DNA from: AC-50 sp035640455
Lineage (GTDB): Bacteria > Actinomycetota > Thermoleophilia > Gaiellales > Gaiellaceae
DNA: 62,988 bases
Direction of reading: 5' to 3'
Assembly: GCA_035640455.1 (NCBI GenBank)
Contig: DASQWB010000014.1
Coordinates: forward strand, 1 to 62,988
In this document: positions 1 through 7,351 of the stretch, piece after piece
Position numbering within the stretch: position 1 is the stretch's first letter
Layout of the letters: each line of letters starts with the position of its first letter
Position numbers and translations under genes: made by a program
Notes under the pieces: model-generated
Database searches by the model: none
What the model saw: the letters and a program-made list of their open reading frames with translations, nothing else
What the model was told of the DNA's origin: nothing

Positions 1-1
1 G

Positions 2-388
2 TACGGCGTCCCGCCGGAGGTGTACGTCTCGAAGCTGTCGCACATGCGCTTCGAGCCGAGCGGCCTGACGAACGACGCCGACATCCGCACGGCGAAGTCG
101 ATCGTCGACTACATCTTCCGCTGGTTCGGCAAGAAGTTCCTGACCACCGACCAGCAGGAGGAGGTAGGGATCCTCTCGCCGGAGGTGCGAGCACGGCTGG
201 CTTCGGGCTACGCGAACGGCGGGTCGGGCGGCGAGGCTCCGCCGGAGCCGGTGGCGCCCGTGGGCCAGACAGCGCTGTTCAACCACTGGGAGGACGCGGT
301 GGAGTGCGCGCGCTGCGGCGGCCGCATGGTGCGGACGGGCTCGTGCTACACGTGCCGCGACTGCGGCACTAACACCGGCTGCTCGTAA
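2..388 (+). CDS. nrdJ: Class II (B12-dependent) ribonucleotide reductase, C-terminal end
   Basis: The frame is open from the left edge, so only the last 128 residues are present and the start lies outside. The block RFEPSGLTNDADIRTAKSI is typical of the C-terminal region of adenosylcobalamin-dependent ribonucleotide reductase, the cytoplasmic enzyme that converts ribonucleotides to deoxyribonucleotides. It is followed by a glycine/proline-rich linker and a cysteine-rich tail (CARCGG, then CYTCRDCG and a final Cys-Ser), a zinc-ribbon-like tail common in this family and probably involved in re-reduction of the active site. The gene ends in TAA and no partner follows it. Identification is firm; the partial length is only due to the window edge. 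Confidence 0.5.
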   Translation, partial: YGVPPEVYVSKLSHMRFEPSGLTNDADIRTAKSIVDYIFRWFGKKFLTTDQQEEVGILSPEVRARLASGYANGGSGGEAPPEPVAPVGQTALFNHWEDAVECARCGGRMVRTGSCYTCRDCGTNTGCS

Positions 389-506
389 CGGCACAGCGCG
401 AGCCGAGGTTTGCCGCGAGCGGCCGCGGCAGGTAGGCGTCCCCCAGTGCAAGTAGGGATGTCTCGGCCTCGCTCGGCAGGTCATCCCGAGGCCTAGCCGC
501 GCGTGT
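389..506. other. Intergenic region with two inverted repeats after nrdJ
   Basis: No gene is visible here. Two short inverted repeats can be seen: TGCCGCG (411-417) with CGCGGCA (424-430), and GGCCTCG (465-471) with CGAGGCC (487-493). They could form RNA hairpins ending the nrdJ transcript, although neither has a clear following T-run. I looked for a tRNA-like cloverleaf, since the next genes look acquired, and saw none. Confidence 0.5.
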
Positions 507-740
507 CTAAGAGCGTTCTTCTGTCCCGCCGCCGACCTTCTCTGCGGCTTGGCGCTGGATGTAGGTATCGACAATGGCCTTGATCGCCTCGATTGGGGAG
601 CGGCGGGCAGCAAGGATCAGTGCGTTAGGGATGTCGTCCTTGCTGCGCGTTGGCATGCCCGCAGCATGCAAATCGTTACGAAGTTGATCCAGCTCAGGCC
701 GCACAAATGCTGCTATACGCACAGTTGTGGGCTTCGCCAT
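507..740 (-). CDS. Small hypothetical protein, possibly DNA-binding
   Basis: This 77-residue ORF starts with ATG and has codon usage clearly less GC-biased than the flanking chromosome, like the Panacea gene it diverges from. The protein opens with a short strand-like stretch (TTVRIAAFVRP) followed by helical segments, a layout compatible with a ribbon-helix-helix or similar small regulator, but I do not recognise a family. Its position, head to head with the toxin-antitoxin-like pair, suggests it belongs to the same acquired islet. Function unknown. Confidence 0.5.
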   Translation of the reverse strand: MAKPTTVRIAAFVRPELDQLRNDLHAAGMPTRSKDDIPNALILAARRSPIEAIKAIVDTYIQRQAAEKVGGGTEERS

Positions 741-825
741 CCGCCGCTCTTCCTACGCTTTGCATGCAGGAGTCATGCAGCCAAGGATCGTAATACTTCG
801 CATAGCCGGGAGAGGGTTGGCCTAG
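741..825. promoter_or_regulatory. Divergent promoter region with CATGCAG direct repeats
   Basis: This short gap separates the divergent 77-residue ORF and the Panacea gene. It holds two direct repeats CATGCAG (763-769 and 774-780), spaced 11 bp so that they would lie on the same DNA face, and a TAATAC -10-like box at 791-796 ahead of the Panacea gene. Repeats beside a toxin-antitoxin promoter often bind the antitoxin; that role is inference here. Confidence 0.5.
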
Positions 826-1371
826 ATGGCCGAGCCGCAGGTGGAGTTCAATCAGCGGAAGTTTGAGGAGCTGATCGTCTACATCGCGCGGAGGCTTCCG
901 CCCGAAGCGGCACTCGGTCGGGTCAAGCTCGCGAAGCTGTTGATGCTGGCGGACTTCACCGCCTACATGCGGTCAGGCTTCTCAATCACAGGGGCCACCT
1001 ACGAGAAGTGGGAACACGGCCACCTCCCGAGCGAACTCATCATGGCGGAGAAGGACCTTCACGGGCACGCAATCGACATCGAAGCAGTTGACTACTACGG
1101 CAAGAAGCTAAAGCACATCACCGCGCGCCGCGACCCGAACATGGCCGACTTCTCCGATGATGAGTTAGCGGTCATCGAGGGGGTCCTTCGGTTCTACGGG
1201 CACGAGAGCGCGTCGTACCTCAAGAAGCTTTCGCATGACGAACTCGGCTGGAAGCTCGCGCGCGATCACGAAATTATCCCGTACTTCACGATCTTTCTCT
1301 CCAAAACAGGCCCTACCGATGCCGATGTCCGTCGTGGGGAGGAACTAGCCTCCCTGCATGGCTGGGAGTAG
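826..1371 (+). CDS. Panacea-domain (SocA-like) antitoxin protein
   Basis: The 181-residue product carries the Panacea domain (formerly DUF4065), seen in the block RVKLAKLLMLADFTAYMRSG followed by ITGATYEKWEHGHLPS at about residues 26-70. Panacea proteins are usually antitoxins that neutralise very diverse partner toxins encoded next to them; SocA of Caulobacter is the founding example. The rest is helical and charged. The gene is in an AT-richer islet after nrdJ, and its last codons overlap a broken downstream frame that looks like the partner toxin. Codon usage differs from the neighbouring chromosome, suggesting transfer. The family call is good; antitoxin activity is inferred from family and position. 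Confidence 0.5.
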   Translation: MAEPQVEFNQRKFEELIVYIARRLPPEAALGRVKLAKLLMLADFTAYMRSGFSITGATYEKWEHGHLPSELIMAEKDLHGHAIDIEAVDYYGKKLKHITARRDPNMADFSDDELAVIEGVLRFYGHESASYLKKLSHDELGWKLARDHEIIPYFTIFLSKTGPTDADVRRGEELASLHGWE

Positions 1372-1657
1372 GCCGCTTGTCTGCCACGGCTTCATTGAAA
1401 CCGCCGTTTTCGAGCAGCCAAAGAGCGGCTTAAGCAGCTTCTAGAGTGGACGGACCGAGACGTCGATGACCGCCTTGAGGCGCTGATCTGGCTTTCCAGC
1501 ACGATCCTGATCCCGAGGACGCTCCCCTTACACGGAAGATTCCGCAACGCAATCTCTGGGTTGCGCGAACTGATCATCCGCACCTTCGGATCTATCTACG
1601 CCCCGCCCAGAAGTCCCAGATGAGTGCGAGCTTGTCTGGATCGAGGAAGCCGACTAA
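1358..1657 (+). pseudogene. Frameshifted partner toxin of the Panacea antitoxin (putative)
   Basis: An ATG at 1358 overlaps the end of the Panacea gene in another frame. Read with three one-base corrections, near 1407-1411 (TTTT), 1493-1496 (TTT) and 1600-1604 (CCCC), the region gives a coherent protein of about 100 residues ending at TAA 1655-1657. Segments in order are LVCHGFIETAVF, then KERLKQLLEWTDRDVDDRLE, then RNLWVARTDHPHLRIYLRP, then DECELVWIEEAD. The size, the overlap with the antitoxin and the strand-rich C-terminal half resemble a RelE/ParE-sized toxin, but I do not recognise the family. All three lesions are single-base losses at homopolymers, so this is either a true pseudogene or a cluster of sequencing errors. 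Confidence 0.5.
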
Positions 1658-1802
1658 GTCTCGCCGACGATAAGCAAGACCCAGCGTAAGAGACAGGCGA
1701 GGCGTCGAGTCGGCGGTCTCGCGCTCGACTGCGACACCCGAAGGAATACGTCGCTAGCCTCGCTCTGGCCCCGCACAAGACGATCTGCAGGAGGTGGGTC
1801 CT

Positions 1803-2447
1803 ATGAGCGGTCACGCAGTGGCGCATCTCGATGAGATCGAGGAGGTGACCGACGGCCGCGAGCCCTGGCGGCCCGTCCGGCACCACTTCGGGATCACGTC
1901 CTTCGGCGTCAACGCGTGGACGGCGCGGAACGCCGGCGACCGGATCATCAACGAGCACGACGAGGCGGACGACGAGGATCAGCAGGAGGAGCTGTATCTC
2001 GTGCAGCGCGGCCGCGCCACGTTCGAGCTCGACGGCGAGCGGGTGGACGCGCCCGCGGGCACGTTCGCCTTCGCGCCTCCGGGCGTCAAGCGCACGGCCT
2101 TCGCCGAGGAGCCGGGGACGACGATCATCGCGATCGGCGGCACGCCGGGGCAGGCGTACGAGGCGTCCGGCTGGGAGATCTGGGGACCGCTCAACCGGCT
2201 CTACCAGGCCGGCGAATACGCCGAGGCCGCCGACCGGGGACTCGAGCTCGCTGAGGCCCATCCCGAGTACGCAGGGCTGCTCTACAACGTCGCTTGCTGC
2301 GAGAGCCTCGCCGGGCGCACAGAGGACGCGATCGAGCACCTACGGGTGGCGATCGAGCGATCAGAGCGAGGCCGGTCGCTTGCCGCCCGCGACCCGGACT
2401 TCGATCCGATCCGCGACGAGCCGGCGTTCAAGGACTTGGTCGGCTAA
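1803..2447 (+). CDS. Cupin-domain protein with C-terminal TPR-like repeat
   Basis: The 214-residue product has a cupin barrel at about residues 15-110 (QQEELYLVQRGRATFELDGE, then PAGTFAFAPPGVKR), followed by a helical tail with tetratricopeptide character (GEYAEAADRGLELAEAHPEY, LLYNVACCESLAGRTEDAIE). Such cupin-TPR proteins are widespread in actinobacteria and uncharacterised; the cupin could bind a metal or small ligand, though the usual metal-binding histidine pattern is weak. ATG 1803 is chosen over the upstream GTG at 1794 because AGGAGG at 1789-1794 lies 8 nt before it. Confidence 0.5.
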   Translation: MSGHAVAHLDEIEEVTDGREPWRPVRHHFGITSFGVNAWTARNAGDRIINEHDEADDEDQQEELYLVQRGRATFELDGERVDAPAGTFAFAPPGVKRTAFAEEPGTTIIAIGGTPGQAYEASGWEIWGPLNRLYQAGEYAEAADRGLELAEAHPEYAGLLYNVACCESLAGRTEDAIEHLRVAIERSERGRSLAARDPDFDPIRDEPAFKDLVG

Positions 2448-2452
2448 CTCAG

Positions 2453-2668
2453 ATGCCGCGCGACCGCGATGCCGAGAGCGAGCAGGCGGAGGCGTTACGA
2501 CCCCACGTCAGCCGGTGGGTCGCGCTGGCCAATCCGACGCACGTGCTCGTCGCAGCGGACACACCGCAGGAGGTGCTCGCATGGCTCGCGCGGCACGAGC
2601 GTCGGGCCTCGTACGGGATGTTCCGCGTGCCGGCCTCCGCCGCCGAGGCCGAGGGCGCGGCACCCTAA
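2453..2668 (+). CDS. Small DUF5678-like protein
   Basis: This 71-residue ORF begins five bases after the cupin gene and is probably co-transcribed with it. The middle (SRWVALANPTHVLVAADTPQEV) resembles the short DUF5678-type module, a strand-turn-strand followed by a helix, often found in tiny uncharacterised proteins. There is no signal peptide or membrane segment. The family assignment rests on a short match by eye. Confidence 0.5.
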   Translation: MPRDRDAESEQAEALRPHVSRWVALANPTHVLVAADTPQEVLAWLARHERRASYGMFRVPASAAEAEGAAP

Positions 2669-2673
2669 GACGG

Positions 2674-3138
2674 CTATCTGTACTGCGCGATCGCGATCAG
2701 CGCGTCCACGACCTCGGCAACGGGTCGGCTCGCGTCGAGCTCGTGCGTCGCCCTCGCGCGCAGGAGCGGCTCGACCGTCTCCAGGTAAGTGAGGATCAGG
2801 TCGCGCTCGTGCGGCGTCTTGCCGTAGTCGTTCGTCGTCCTCCGATCGACGCGGTCGAGAATCACTTCGGCCGGCGCGCTCAGCAGGACGACAGCGTCGA
2901 AGCGATCGTAGAACTTCGTCTGGTTCGACATGCAGCCCGAGACGAAGAGCGTCCGCTCGCCTTCGTCCGCCAGGAGCTCCGCCATCCGGTCTTCTCGCCA
3001 CAGCCATTCGCGCTCCGCCGGAACCCATTCGCTCCACTTGGGCGAGTCGGTGTCGACGACGCGGAAGCCGCGCTTCGCGAGCTCGGACAGTGCCGTCGAC
3101 TTGCCCGTGCCGGACATGCCGGTGACCAGCACCCGCAT
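2674..3138 (-). CDS. P-loop kinase-like protein (AAA/shikimate-kinase-like)
   Basis: The 154-residue protein starts with a strand and a Walker A motif, VTGMSGTGKST at about residues 5-15, and keeps a small-molecule-kinase layout with DTD at about residues 30-32 and an arginine-rich lid (DRVDRRTT). It most resembles the adenylate/shikimate kinase-like group of P-loop phosphotransferases; the substrate cannot be told. It abuts the stop of the upstream F420-type oxidoreductase with no gap (stop 3139-3141, start 3136-3138), indicating one transcript. Confidence 0.5.
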   Translation of the reverse strand: MRVLVTGMSGTGKSTALSELAKRGFRVVDTDSPKWSEWVPAEREWLWREDRMAELLADEGERTLFVSGCMSNQTKFYDRFDAVVLLSAPAEVILDRVDRRTTNDYGKTPHERDLILTYLETVEPLLRARATHELDASRPVAEVVDALIAIAQYR

Positions 3139-3891
3139 CTACGCGGGCCGGCGCCTGGCGAAGTCGCGCATCGCAGCCTCGTCCGGGAATGTGATGACCG
3201 CACCTTCCGCGCCCGCCCCGAGCATCGCGTCCACCCGATCCGGCCTCGTACGCGGGATCACCCGCAGCTCCGGGTGCTGCTCCTTCACCTGTCGCACGTG
3301 CTCCACGCCCGAGCCGCGCGACGGGTGCCACACGTCGCCCAGCTCCCGCGCTCGGCGGATCGCTCGGTCTGAGCTCCCGCCCACCCAGATCTCGGGCTGC
3401 GGGCTCGGCAACGGCTCGGACGTCGCGTCGTGGAACGACCAGAGCGGCCCCTCGTAGTCGCTCGCCCCGCTCCAGATCGCGCGCATCACACGGATCACCT
3501 CGTCGCCGCGCCGCCCTCGGCCCTCGAACGGCACGCCTAGGAAGTCGTACTCGTCGCGGTGCCAGCCCATGCCGACGCCGAGGCGCACGCGCCCGCCCGA
3601 GACTTCCTGCAGCGTCGCGACCTCCTTCGCCAGGTGCATCGGGTGGTGCAGCGGCGCGAGGACGATCGAGGTCCCGAGCGCGACCCGCGACGTGAACCCC
3701 GCGATCCACCCGAGCGTCACCAAAGGCGCGTAGACACGGCCGAAGGAGTCGACGCCGTCCGGCCCGACGATGATGTGCTCCGTCGCCCACACCGAGTCGA
3801 AGCCCAGCTCCTCGGCGAGCTCCGCGGTGCGGCGGATCCCGTCGAGCGACGAATCCCGGCCGTAGTTCGGCAGGATCACCCCGAAGTGCAC
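3139..3891 (-). CDS. LLM-class F420-dependent oxidoreductase
   Basis: This is a 250-residue luciferase-like monooxygenase-fold protein of the F420-dependent type. Diagnostic blocks are the start HFGVILPNYG, then SVWATEHI, LGTSIVLAPLHHP, the glycine-rich RLGVGMGWHRDEYDFLGVPF and PEIWVGGSSDRAIRRA. Members transfer hydride between reduced F420 and diverse substrates in the cytoplasm; the substrate is not predictable. It is shorter than the usual 280-340 residues, missing part of the C-terminal region. Its GTG start overlaps the GTG start of the divergent F420-type PPOX gene, and the genome carries an F420 operon at 33.6-36.5 kb. Confidence 0.5.
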   Translation of the reverse strand: MHFGVILPNYGRDSSLDGIRRTAELAEELGFDSVWATEHIIVGPDGVDSFGRVYAPLVTLGWIAGFTSRVALGTSIVLAPLHHPMHLAKEVATLQEVSGGRVRLGVGMGWHRDEYDFLGVPFEGRGRRGDEVIRVMRAIWSGASDYEGPLWSFHDATSEPLPSPQPEIWVGGSSDRAIRRARELGDVWHPSRGSGVEHVRQVKEQHPELRVIPRTRPDRVDAMLGAGAEGAVITFPDEAAMRDFARRRPA

Positions 3892-4287
3892 GACCCGAGA
3901 CTAACGGCGGCGCGAGTGGCCAGGCTCGCCACGATCGACCCCGACGGCCGGCCGCATCTCGTGCCGATCGTCTTCGCGATCGACGGCGACACGCTCTACT
4001 CCGCGGTCGACGCCAAGCCGAAGCGCTCGAAGACCCTCCGCCGGATCGAGAACGCGCGCGAGCGCCCGGACGTCACGATCCTCGTCGACCACTACGAGGA
4101 CGACTGGAGCCGCCTCTGGTGGATCCGGCTCCGCGGCCGCGCGCGGGTGCTCGACGGCGGCGACGAGCTCGAGCATGCGCTCCGCCTGCTCTCCGAGAAA
4201 TACCCGCAGTACCGCGACGAGCCGCCGGGCGCGCCGGTGCTCGCCGTCGACGTGACGGACGTGCGCGAGTGGTCGGCGAAGAGGTAG
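3886..4287 (+). CDS. PPOX-class probable F420-dependent enzyme (TIGR03668-like)
   Basis: The 133-residue split-barrel flavin/deazaflavin-binding protein shows the family blocks ARLATIDPDGRPHLVPIVFA, TLYSAVDAKPKRSKTLRRI and ILVDHYEDDWSRLWWIRLRG. Related proteins use F420 rather than FMN for redox reactions in actinobacteria. The GTG at 3886 is chosen because it gives the expected short lead-in before the conserved RVARLATID block; a start at 3916 would cut into it. The start overlaps the divergent LLM oxidoreductase start by 6 nt, so the two promoters must lie inside each other's genes. Confidence 0.5.
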   Translation: MHDPRLTAARVARLATIDPDGRPHLVPIVFAIDGDTLYSAVDAKPKRSKTLRRIENARERPDVTILVDHYEDDWSRLWWIRLRGRARVLDGGDELEHALRLLSEKYPQYRDEPPGAPVLAVDVTDVREWSAKR

Positions 4288-4329
4288 GCGAGAGCGCAAG
4301 CCCTCGCCCACCTCTCGCGAGTTTCCGTG

Positions 4330-4797
4330 CTAGTGCAGCTGGCCGCGGATCGCGCCGCCCGGGAACGCCGTCGTGTGGTAGTTCACGTAGTATGCGCTCG
4401 GGTTGGCGCAGAGAGCCGCGCCGGTCGTGCCTGCGTTCGGCGTCGCGATGCCGCTCTGCTTGATCTGGCGCGCGCTCGTCGGCGGCGACGGGGCCACGAA
4501 CAGCGGCACGACGATCGGGCCGGCAACCCCGACGGGTGCCTGATGGATATGGCCCGCGACGAACGTCTCGTGAGCCTTGTTCAGGATCTTCGTCTTGAAC
4601 TCGATCGTGCCGTTCGCCCGGACCTTGATCGTCGTATGGCCCTTCGCGACGGACGTCGAGCCGGTCGTCTCGGCCGTGGCCGTGAGCTTCGCGTGCAGCA
4701 CGCACAACGTGCCCTTGCCGTTCTTCGCCGGCGCCCCGCTTGCCGTCAGCACGACAGCCAAGCAGGCGGCGGCGAGGCAGAGAATCAGACGCCGCAT
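4330..4797 (-). CDS. Secreted CHRD-domain protein
   Basis: A cleavable signal peptide (MRRLILCLAAACLAVVLTAS) precedes a CHRD domain, the fold first described in chordin, visible in GTIEFKTKILN, GHIHQAPVGVAGPIVVPLF and the ending YYVNYHTTAFPGGAIRGQL. CHRD proteins are extracytoplasmic and of unknown function in bacteria. ATG 4797 is preferred to the in-frame GTG at 4806 because a GGGGGAG ribosome-binding site sits about 8 nt before it. The gene stands alone, facing the PPOX gene. Confidence 0.5.
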   Translation of the reverse strand: MRRLILCLAAACLAVVLTASGAPAKNGKGTLCVLHAKLTATAETTGSTSVAKGHTTIKVRANGTIEFKTKILNKAHETFVAGHIHQAPVGVAGPIVVPLFVAPSPPTSARQIKQSGIATPNAGTTGAALCANPSAYYVNYHTTAFPGGAIRGQLH

Positions 4798-4869
4798 GAG
4801 CCTCACTCCCCCTTCGTAGTTTCGGCTTGTCTAGATGCCTGCCCGGGGCGGCCGAGTCTCTAACCCACT

Positions 4870-5661
4870 CTAGCTCCCTTTCCAGCTTGGATCACGTTTT
4901 TCCAGGAAAGCGCAGATTTCCTCCTGGGCATCGCCGGCCAGCGCGTTCATCGCCATGACGGACTTCGTCAGGTCGTATGCGCGGTGCTCGTCGAGCTCGA
5001 TCTGTGCGTAAAACGCCTCCTTGCCGATGCCGACCGTCAGCGGGCTCGAGCGCACGATCTTCTGCACCAACTCCGCGACCGCGTCGTCTAGCGCCTCGGC
5101 CGGCACCACCCGGTTGACGAGCCCCCACTCCAGAGCCGTCTCGGCCGAGATCATCTCGCCGGTCAGGAGCATCTCGAGCGCGCGCTTGCGGCCGACCGCG
5201 CGCGACAGCGGCACCATCGGCGTGGAGCAGAACAGGCCGATCTTCACCCCCGGCGTCGCGAACCGCGCGTCGACCGAGGCCACCGCAAGGTCGCAGGCCG
5301 CCACGAGCTGGCACCCCGCCGCCGTCGCCACACCGTGCACCTTCGCGATCACCGGCTGCGGCAGGCGGTGGATCGTCTCCATCATCACCGTGCAGACGTC
5401 GAAGAGCCGCTCGTAGAACGGCAGCTCGCGGCCGACCATCTCGCCGAGGTCGTGCCCGGCCGAGAAGACCGGCCCAGCGCCCGCGACCACGACCGCCCTC
5501 ATCTCGGCATCCGCGCGCAGCGCCTCGAGCGCCGCGATCAGCTCCTCCATCAGCTCGAGCGAGAGCGCGTTCCGCTTCTCCGGCCGGTTCAGCGTGATGC
5601 GCGCGACCTCTCCCTCGCGGGACAGAACAATCGTCTGGAACTTGCTCGTGACCGCCGTCAT
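4870..5661 (-). CDS. Enoyl-CoA hydratase/isomerase family protein
   Basis: The 263-residue crotonase-fold protein has the family blocks ITLNRPEKRNALS (residues 19-31), the oxyanion-hole motif SAGHDLGEM and HGVATAAGCQLVAACDLAVA. Crotonases hydrate or isomerise acyl-CoA thioesters; ATAAGCQ, in place of the classical GxxxGGG, and APGVKIGLF-like TPGVKIGLFCSTPMVPLSR fit the ECHDC3-type subgroup often annotated as an enoyl-CoA hydratase. Its ATG overlaps the stop of the upstream patatin gene (ATGA), so the two are translationally coupled and probably share a role in lipid turnover. Confidence 0.5.
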   Translation of the reverse strand: MTAVTSKFQTIVLSREGEVARITLNRPEKRNALSLELMEELIAALEALRADAEMRAVVVAGAGPVFSAGHDLGEMVGRELPFYERLFDVCTVMMETIHRLPQPVIAKVHGVATAAGCQLVAACDLAVASVDARFATPGVKIGLFCSTPMVPLSRAVGRKRALEMLLTGEMISAETALEWGLVNRVVPAEALDDAVAELVQKIVRSSPLTVGIGKEAFYAQIELDEHRAYDLTKSVMAMNALAGDAQEEICAFLEKRDPSWKGS

Positions 5662-6644
5662 CCGGCCGGCACCCCCGCGGTGAGCTCGCGGCAGAGCGTG
5701 TCGAGCGACGAGCTCACGTCGCGGATCAGCTCGTCCGCCTTCTCCTTCAGGACGGCGAGGTTCGCCGGGCTCGTGTTGTCCATGTCGTCGCTGCCGCGAT
5801 CGAGCTCCGTCTGGATCCGGTAATACCGCGGATCGCCTTCGTCGCTGTCGCGGCACAGGATCTTCATCTGGTGGTCGACCGTCTTGCTGACGCCGTCGAA
5901 GACGACGTTGAGGATCGGCTTTGCCCACATCGCGAGCCCCCAATCCTTGGCCTGGGCGTAGTGGATCGGCCGCGTGTGCTCGCCAGTCCCAAGCGAGACG
6001 ACCAGCACCTCGTCGTTCTCGGGATGGAGCTCCTTGGCCTCGACGTACCCGCACATCGTCGGATTGTTGGCGAAGACGCCGCCGTCGACGAGCCCACCGG
6101 GCGGCTTCGTCGTCGTCAGCTCGAGCGGCTCGAAGTACGTCGGCGCCGCCGAGGTCGCGCGCGCGACGAAGTGCATCGGGAAGTCATACGCCGCGTCCGC
6201 CCGAGCCTTGTGGCGGGCGAAGAACCACGGCTCCCGCGTCTCGAGCTCGTAGCTCGGCACGAGTACCTCGGCGACCGCATCCTTCAGGCGCGCCTCGCCG
6301 AAGTACTGCTCTAGCACGGCCTCGAGGCCGGCGACGGGGTACTTCTCGTCGAGCAGGTTGTCCATCGCGACGATCTCGTGCCAGAGCGAGCGCTCGAAGA
6401 TGCGGTGACCCTCCCGCTCGTAGAGCTCGGCGAGGTCGACGGCGGCGTACTGCGGCCGGCCGTTTGCATCCGGCTTCACGAGACCGAGAGCCAGGATGCC
6501 GCCGGTCGAGGTGCCGGTGATCAGGTCGAAGAGGTCGGCGATGCGCGCGCCAGTCCGGTGCTCGATCTCGGCGAGGACGGTCGCCGGGATGATTCCGCGG
6601 ATCCCGCCGCCGTCGATCGAGAGGATCTTGACGAGGTCTGGCAT
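5658..6644 (-). CDS. Patatin-like phospholipase
   Basis: The 328-residue protein carries all patatin signatures: the oxyanion-hole glycine run SIDGGGIRG (residues 9-17), the nucleophile elbow GTSTGG (residues 44-49) and the DGG of the catalytic aspartate (about residue 187). Patatins form a Ser-Asp dyad and hydrolyse acyl groups from lipids. The length fits stand-alone bacterial patatins, including those used as effectors in anti-phage signalling, but no nucleotide cyclase or other defence gene is nearby. Its stop overlaps the enoyl-CoA hydratase start, which favours lipid or fatty acid metabolism. Confidence 0.5.
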   Translation of the reverse strand: MPDLVKILSIDGGGIRGIIPATVLAEIEHRTGARIADLFDLITGTSTGGILALGLVKPDANGRPQYAAVDLAELYEREGHRIFERSLWHEIVAMDNLLDEKYPVAGLEAVLEQYFGEARLKDAVAEVLVPSYELETREPWFFARHKARADAAYDFPMHFVARATSAAPTYFEPLELTTTKPPGGLVDGGVFANNPTMCGYVEAKELHPENDEVLVVSLGTGEHTRPIHYAQAKDWGLAMWAKPILNVVFDGVSKTVDHQMKILCRDSDEGDPRYYRIQTELDRGSDDMDNTSPANLAVLKEKADELIRDVSSSLDTLCRELTAGVPAG

Positions 6645-6709
6645 GCGCGCTCTTCGGGCAGAAGCTATGCCTGCGCGGACGAACCGGTCAAGCCACTACA
6701 GTCGGCCGG

Positions 6710-7327
6710 ATGGCGGAGCTCCGCGACGTCGCGCCGGGCTTCTGGATCTGGCGGCTCGAGCACCCCGAGTGGGCGCCGCACGTCGGCTGGCCGCCGACGG
6801 TCACCTCGACCGTCGTGGAGTCCCGTGGCGAGGTCGCCGTGCTCGACCCGCTGGCACCGCCCGACGACGCAGAGGTTTGGGGTCGCCTCGACGCGCGCCC
6901 GCCGACGCTCGCCGTCGTGCTCAAGCCCGACCACGTGCGCGACGTCGACCTCTTCGTGCGGCGCTACGGCGCGCGGGCGTTCGGGCCGGCGCTCTTCTGG
7001 CCCAACAACGTCCCCGAGACCGAGCTCGAGCCGATCGAGCCGGGCCGCGAGCTTCCGGGCGGACTCGTCACGCTCTACGACGGGCGCGGCCGCAACGAGA
7101 CGCCGCTCTGGCTGCCGGAGCAGCGCGCGCTCGTCTTCGCAGACGCGCTGACGGCGCCGGAGGGAGAGCTCCGCGTCTGGTCGACGCCCTGGCACGAGGA
7201 GCGCGCGCTGCCGGCGCTCCGCGCGCTCCTCGACCTGCCGTTCGAGCACGTGATCGTCGCCCACGGCGAGCCGGTGCACGACCGGGCCGCGTACGAGCGC
7301 GCGCTCGAGCTTCCGCCCTACCACTAG
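6710..7327 (+). CDS. Degenerate metallo-beta-lactamase-fold protein
   Basis: The 205-residue protein follows the lactamase-fold layout (STVVESRGEVAVLDPLAPPDD, VVLKPDHVRDV, PLWLPEQRALVFADAL, VIVAHGEPV), but the canonical HxHxDH zinc motif is replaced by KPDHVRD, so metal hydrolase activity is doubtful. It is similar in design to another degenerate lactamase-fold protein at 24752-25354, which has HRRDCAAF at the matching place. It starts 65 bp from the divergent patatin gene. Substrate unknown. Confidence 0.5.
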   Translation: MAELRDVAPGFWIWRLEHPEWAPHVGWPPTVTSTVVESRGEVAVLDPLAPPDDAEVWGRLDARPPTLAVVLKPDHVRDVDLFVRRYGARAFGPALFWPNNVPETELEPIEPGRELPGGLVTLYDGRGRNETPLWLPEQRALVFADALTAPEGELRVWSTPWHEERALPALRALLDLPFEHVIVAHGEPVHDRAAYERALELPPYH

Positions 7328-7351
7328 CCGACCGTCTCGTAGGATCGGGCG

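Noticed and set aside
389..506. Possible tRNA or integration site after nrdJ
   Set aside because: No cloverleaf or T-loop consensus is visible; only two short hairpins.
826..2447. Larger genomic island extending into the cupin gene
   Set aside because: The cupin gene has the same high third-position GC as the chromosome, so the AT-richer islet ends at about 1.7 kb.
2294..3790. Long ORFs in alternative frames over the P-loop kinase and LLM genes
   Set aside because: They are frames opposite or shifted to well-supported genes, Arg/Ala/Gly-rich and without family features, a by-product of high GC.
5658..6644. Patatin as a CBASS-type anti-phage effector
   Set aside because: No nucleotide cyclase, HORMA or other defence gene is nearby, and it is translationally coupled to an enoyl-CoA hydratase; metabolism is more likely.
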